From Paramecium tetraurelia (Eukaryota > Ciliophora > Oligohymenophorea > Peniculida > Parameciidae): 64,000 nt of DNA. Numbering within the stretch: position 1 is the stretch's first letter; each line of letters opens with the position of its first letter. Under the pieces are notes generated by a model. The model had not been told where the DNA came from. It searched no databases and saw nothing but the letters and a program-made list of their open reading frames with translations. The stretch spans positions 385,204 through 449,203 of the forward strand of contig NW_001799377.1 in assembly GCF_000165425.1 (NCBI RefSeq), written 5' to 3'. This document shows, one piece after another, positions 60,611 through 64,000 of the stretch. Position numbers and translations under genes: made by a program.

Positions 60611-62554
60611 ATGGGGAAAAAAAATAAAAAACAAAAAAATCAAGACAGCGATCCAATTGTTAAGCAAATTAGGAAAAAAAAACCATAATAAATCTAGAAA
60701 CAAGAATAGGTTGAAGAAATGACTGATGATGAAGAAATATCAGAATAACAAAATGAGGATGATTAAATTTTTGAACATGTGGTTGATTTTAAAAATACAA
60801 ACGAAAAACCTTCCCATTATTAAAATCTACTCAAAAAACTTAATGTGAAACAACAGCAAGCAGATGATAATTACGGAAGTTCAGAATCAGCTAGATTGAA
60901 TATCAAATAAGAAAATAAGTCTGTGTATGCAAAAATGAAAAAGTATGAAGTAGTTAAACTGCCTAATGACAATCCCTTTTCCCATTTTGAATATGATCAT
61001 CAAGAATTAAGAAAAACAATTTGTATCGGTGATATCGAAATTGAATAACCTGAATAATTAAATGCTTTTTTTAAAGAGAAAACTACAAAATTAGTACATA
61101 CTCTAAATAATGGAGTAGAATTTAAAAAATATGAATTAAATAAATAACTAAAAAACAAAGCCTTAATCGACTTGAATTGCAAAAATGAAGATTATAATAT
61201 TGAAACATTATCCTAAAAATAATTAATTAAAGATGATAAATTTGTATTGCCTGTAGTGAAGGACTCAGAAGATGAAAAAGAATTATTACAGTCTAATCTA
61301 ATATATAGTTACTTTGATTATATTGAAACAGATCCTGATGAATAGAATGCCGAAAAATTTAGAAAAACATATATTACGCATATTACAAATCATTTAGATA
61401 AAGAAAAAGAATCATATGGGTTTACAAGATGCAAAGTGCTAATCCTAACAGCATTTAAAGGAGATGCAATCTCAATAATTAATTAATTAATTTAAACTGA
61501 TAAAGAAGTTGTTAATAAAGAAAGATATGAGAATGAATTCTGTGATGAGGAGAGACTTGAAGAGGATGATTTTAGAATCGGTATTCAATTCTCAAGATAA
61601 GGATATGTCAAATTGCATGCGAATTTTGATAAATCAGATATTATCGTCACTTCCACCTTGGGAATGAGATTAATTATAGGTACATAGGATTAAAAGCATA
61701 GAGAAACCCACTTTCTGTCTTCTATTGAAATATTGGTAATCGATAGAGCTTCTTCTATTTATATGTAGAATTGGAGTTATTTAGAGGATATTTTAGAGGC
61801 AACTAATTTGCTACCTAATCATAAAAACATAACTAGTGAATTGAGTACAATAAGACCTTACTGTTTTGAGAATTTGTCCAAGTTTTATAGATAAAACATT
61901 GTTTATACTGATCATTACTTTTAGGAATTGAATTTCCTTAGAAAATAATACTTTACAAATTATAAGGGATGTATTAGCAATAAGATTTACTATAATTAAT
62001 TATTCTAAAAGTCTGTCAACTTTTAATAAGAATTTAGATAAATTGATTGTTCCAATACTGAATAATAAATAGAATAAAGATTCAATCAGTTTAAAAAGCT
62101 TTGGAATGACATTGAAAATAATAAAGGCTCATAGTTTAAAAAAACTGTGATATTTGTTTAATCATATTTTGATTTTGTTACCTTAAAGGGACATTTCAAA
62201 AGAATCAATAGTAATTGTGAATGCGTAAGTGAATATACAAAAAGGAGTAAGGTTCAAAGCATCATTAGTAAATTTAAGGATGGTAGAATCCAATATATCA
62301 TGATGACTGAAAGAGCATACTTTTTTGAAATAATTTAACTGAGATCAATGAAAAATATTGTCTTTTATCAATTACCTCAACATTCAATTATTTACAAATA
62401 ATTGATTTAAAGCATTGAAAATTTGGGTAATAAAACTTAGATTATTACCTACTATAGCAAATTTGATGCATATTAGCTTGAAACTATAGTTGGAACATTA
62501 CGGGCAGAAGAAATGATTTCAGAATAAAACAAGAGAACTACTTTTATTTTATGA
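60611..62554 (+). CDS. UTP25-like small-subunit processome factor, 647 aa
   Basis: UTP25 (Def in zebrafish) is a nucleolar, DEAD-box-like but inactive helicase fold needed for 18S rRNA processing. The intronless 648-codon frame begins with a poly-Lys nucleolar-type N-terminus (MGKKNKKQKNQDSDPIVKQI). The conserved blocks follow the family order: GFTRCKVLILTAFKGDAI, DDFRIGIQFSRQGYVKLHAN, DIIVTSTLGMRLIIG, FLSSIEILVIDRASSIYMQN, ELSTIRPYCFENLSKFYRQN, then VIFVQSYFDFVTLKGHFKRI, ECVSEYTKRSKVQSIISKF and IMMTERAYFFEIIQLRSMKN. A functional helicase Walker A is absent, as expected for this family. Confidence 0.9.
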
Positions 62555-62606
62555 TAATCCCATTTTGAATGTTTATAGATGTGAAATGCATATATTATAT
62601 TTTTAT

Positions 62607-64000
62607 TCACCATGGTATATCCTAGGTTCCACTATTCTATTTTTGATAGTTTTCATATCCATCTTATAACTAGTAATTAACTTAATGATTTGGATTATCA
62701 ACGGATAAAGAGGGGTAGTTAGTGGTGTTGATACTCAAATTTTGAGAGTAGTTTACATTTAGAAAATCATTTTATTAGGGAGGTTAATGTTATATTTAAT
62801 ATGGTGGTTATGTATAATTGACCTATTGATGCTGTTGGGCTATTGGTTTTTAAATTTAGGGTTTCGTTAAACATTTCTATATTTCTGTCTGTAGTTCTTA
62901 TTCTTGTGCCTTCAAACTATTAAAAATTAATTGTAATTTATTCATTTGTTAAATTAAAAATTCTATATCTTTCTCTTTCTGTTAAATCAATTGTTTTTAC
63001 GCATTATTATTAGAGTTGCTTGAAAATTGCATAACCAATTAGTTTAATTGATTTTGCAGTTATTATTATTGCATAGTTAATGCCTGCAATTCACCATTCT
63101 ATTAGAACTAAGCTTACTACCCTGATTATACTCTAGTATCATTTGATTGAGAGATTTATGGATTGTCATATTGTACTTTGATATCTTTAATTATGATAGA
63201 TTATTGAGGTTAGCTTTGTGCAATTAATCTTTACAGCGAGTCAGGTAAGTATTAAGGCAAAGGGATATTTTTCCTACATAGAGCAATCAAATGAATAGCA
63301 ACGATGTATTCATTCTTAAATAAGAATCCTTTTTAGTTGGTATCAACAAGTGCCCACAATTCTTTTAGTATTTCATTCGATAGTTCAGATTTAAAAAAGA
63401 TTGCCTTTGCAGCTTCACCTTCAATGTAGCCTTATTACTTTTTATCTTGTTATTAGTAATGTAAGTTGTATCTCTCATAAAGTTCATTAGTAATATCAAA
63501 TTGAGTTGAATTATCCTGTTGCCCCATTTGCATTAAAGGGGGTTTGTATTATTGTTAATTTATAACAGGCGCTGTTTGATATAGTTGAGCAATTGGTATT
63601 TGAGAAGGTTGAGGAATTGGTTGTTGATAAGCCCCGAGGGAAGGGGATAACAATACTTATTAAGGATGTGGAAATCCATCTATCACTGGCAAACGGACTT
63701 ATTTATTTTCCATTAATAGTTAAGGATTCAATTCAAATCCGTTTTAACAATATGCTATCAATTTCATAATCGTTAGAAATTCCTAATGGTACAACTTGTT
63801 TTCATTATTTGAAACAGCCATTAACCAAATAGCTTTTAGTTTATCCGATGGCAATTAACTTTTTTTGAAAAATAAAATTGTGTCTTTGGCATTAGTACTT
63901 CCAATACCCTATAGAGTTATTTCTTTAATTTACTTAAGGATCAAGAGTGCTCCAAAGTTGTCTAAAATATTGATCTTCTTCAGGAGTCAATTATAAATTA
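62607..64000 (-). CDS. EPS15-like EH-domain endocytic protein, N-terminus outside window
   Basis: EH domains bind NPF motifs of endocytic adaptors at clathrin-coated pits. The first visible domain reads LTPEEDQYFRQLWSTLD, then after a 25-nt intron (63933-63909) GSTNAKDTILFFKKSQLPSD and LKAIWLMAVSNNENKLYHQE. A Pro/Gln-rich linker follows, then a second EH domain: AKAIFFKSELSNEILKELWA and LVDTNQKGFLFKNEYIVAIH, whose loop keeps the EF-hand-like Asp/Asn/Gln pattern. Next come a Gln-rich coiled coil (KEKDIEFLIQQMNKLQLIFN) and the end QNSGTQDIPW. The start lies beyond base 64000. Confidence 0.85.

Noticed and set aside
1-64000. TGA as tryptophan genome-wide
   Set aside because: In-frame TGA at Trp-like places tempted this reading, but most genes end exactly at TGA where their families end, and one suspected case (18.6 kb) was resolved by an intron.
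1-64000. CRISPR array, retroelement, DNA transposon or tRNA gene
   Set aside because: No spaced direct repeats, no reverse transcriptase, integrase or transposase motif, and no cloverleaf-like sequence was recognised on either strand by eye.

Overview
This is a macronuclear ciliate chromosome piece, almost certainly Paramecium or a very close relative. Nearly every gene reads through TAA and TAG as glutamine and stops only at TGA, the DNA is AT-rich, genes are packed a few tens of bases apart, and spliced genes carry 20-29 nt introns that mostly begin GTA and end TAG/AAG/CAG. No plasmid, phage, CRISPR, rRNA, tRNA, telomere or transposon was seen. Because TAA/TAG are sense codons, standard-code ORF calls are badly fragmented here; the gene models below were read by hand, with introns placed by restoring frame and family motifs.

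Layout. 0-10 kb: a 5'-truncated kelch protein, eIF3 subunit c, three charged or coiled-coil proteins. 10-14.4 kb: a poorly resolved stretch with small genes and what looks like a decaying gene. 15-25 kb: a TRAF-type zinc-finger protein, a long RAP-domain-like protein, a WDR62/MAPKBP1-like WD40 protein, an R2R3-Myb factor. 25-35 kb: coiled-coil proteins, a cytochrome P450 overlapping antisense with a SOSS-B/hSSB single-strand DNA-binding protein, a Ser/Thr kinase. 35-42 kb: a BT1/folate-biopterin transporter, a B-box/coiled-coil protein, ribosomal protein eS6 with a disturbed reading frame. 43-50 kb: a small MGC-lipidation protein, a cyclic-nucleotide phosphodiesterase, a secreted cysteine-rich peptide, a RING-TRAF ubiquitin ligase, a YIPF Golgi protein. 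50-64 kb: a propeller protein, SERP1/RAMP4, an EF-hand protein, a PH-pseudokinase, a multi-spanning membrane protein, a galactose-binding/coiled-coil protein, the nucleolar factor UTP25 and an EPS15-like EH protein cut by the window edge.

The genes are a normal eukaryotic mix (translation, ribosome assembly, ER/Golgi traffic, signalling), not an operon or island. The most interesting signals are the intron length pattern, in-frame TGA codons and local indels in otherwise coding stretches (pseudogene versus assembly error), overlapping or nearly abutting genes, and several unusual domain combinations. I saw no convincing wholly new system.
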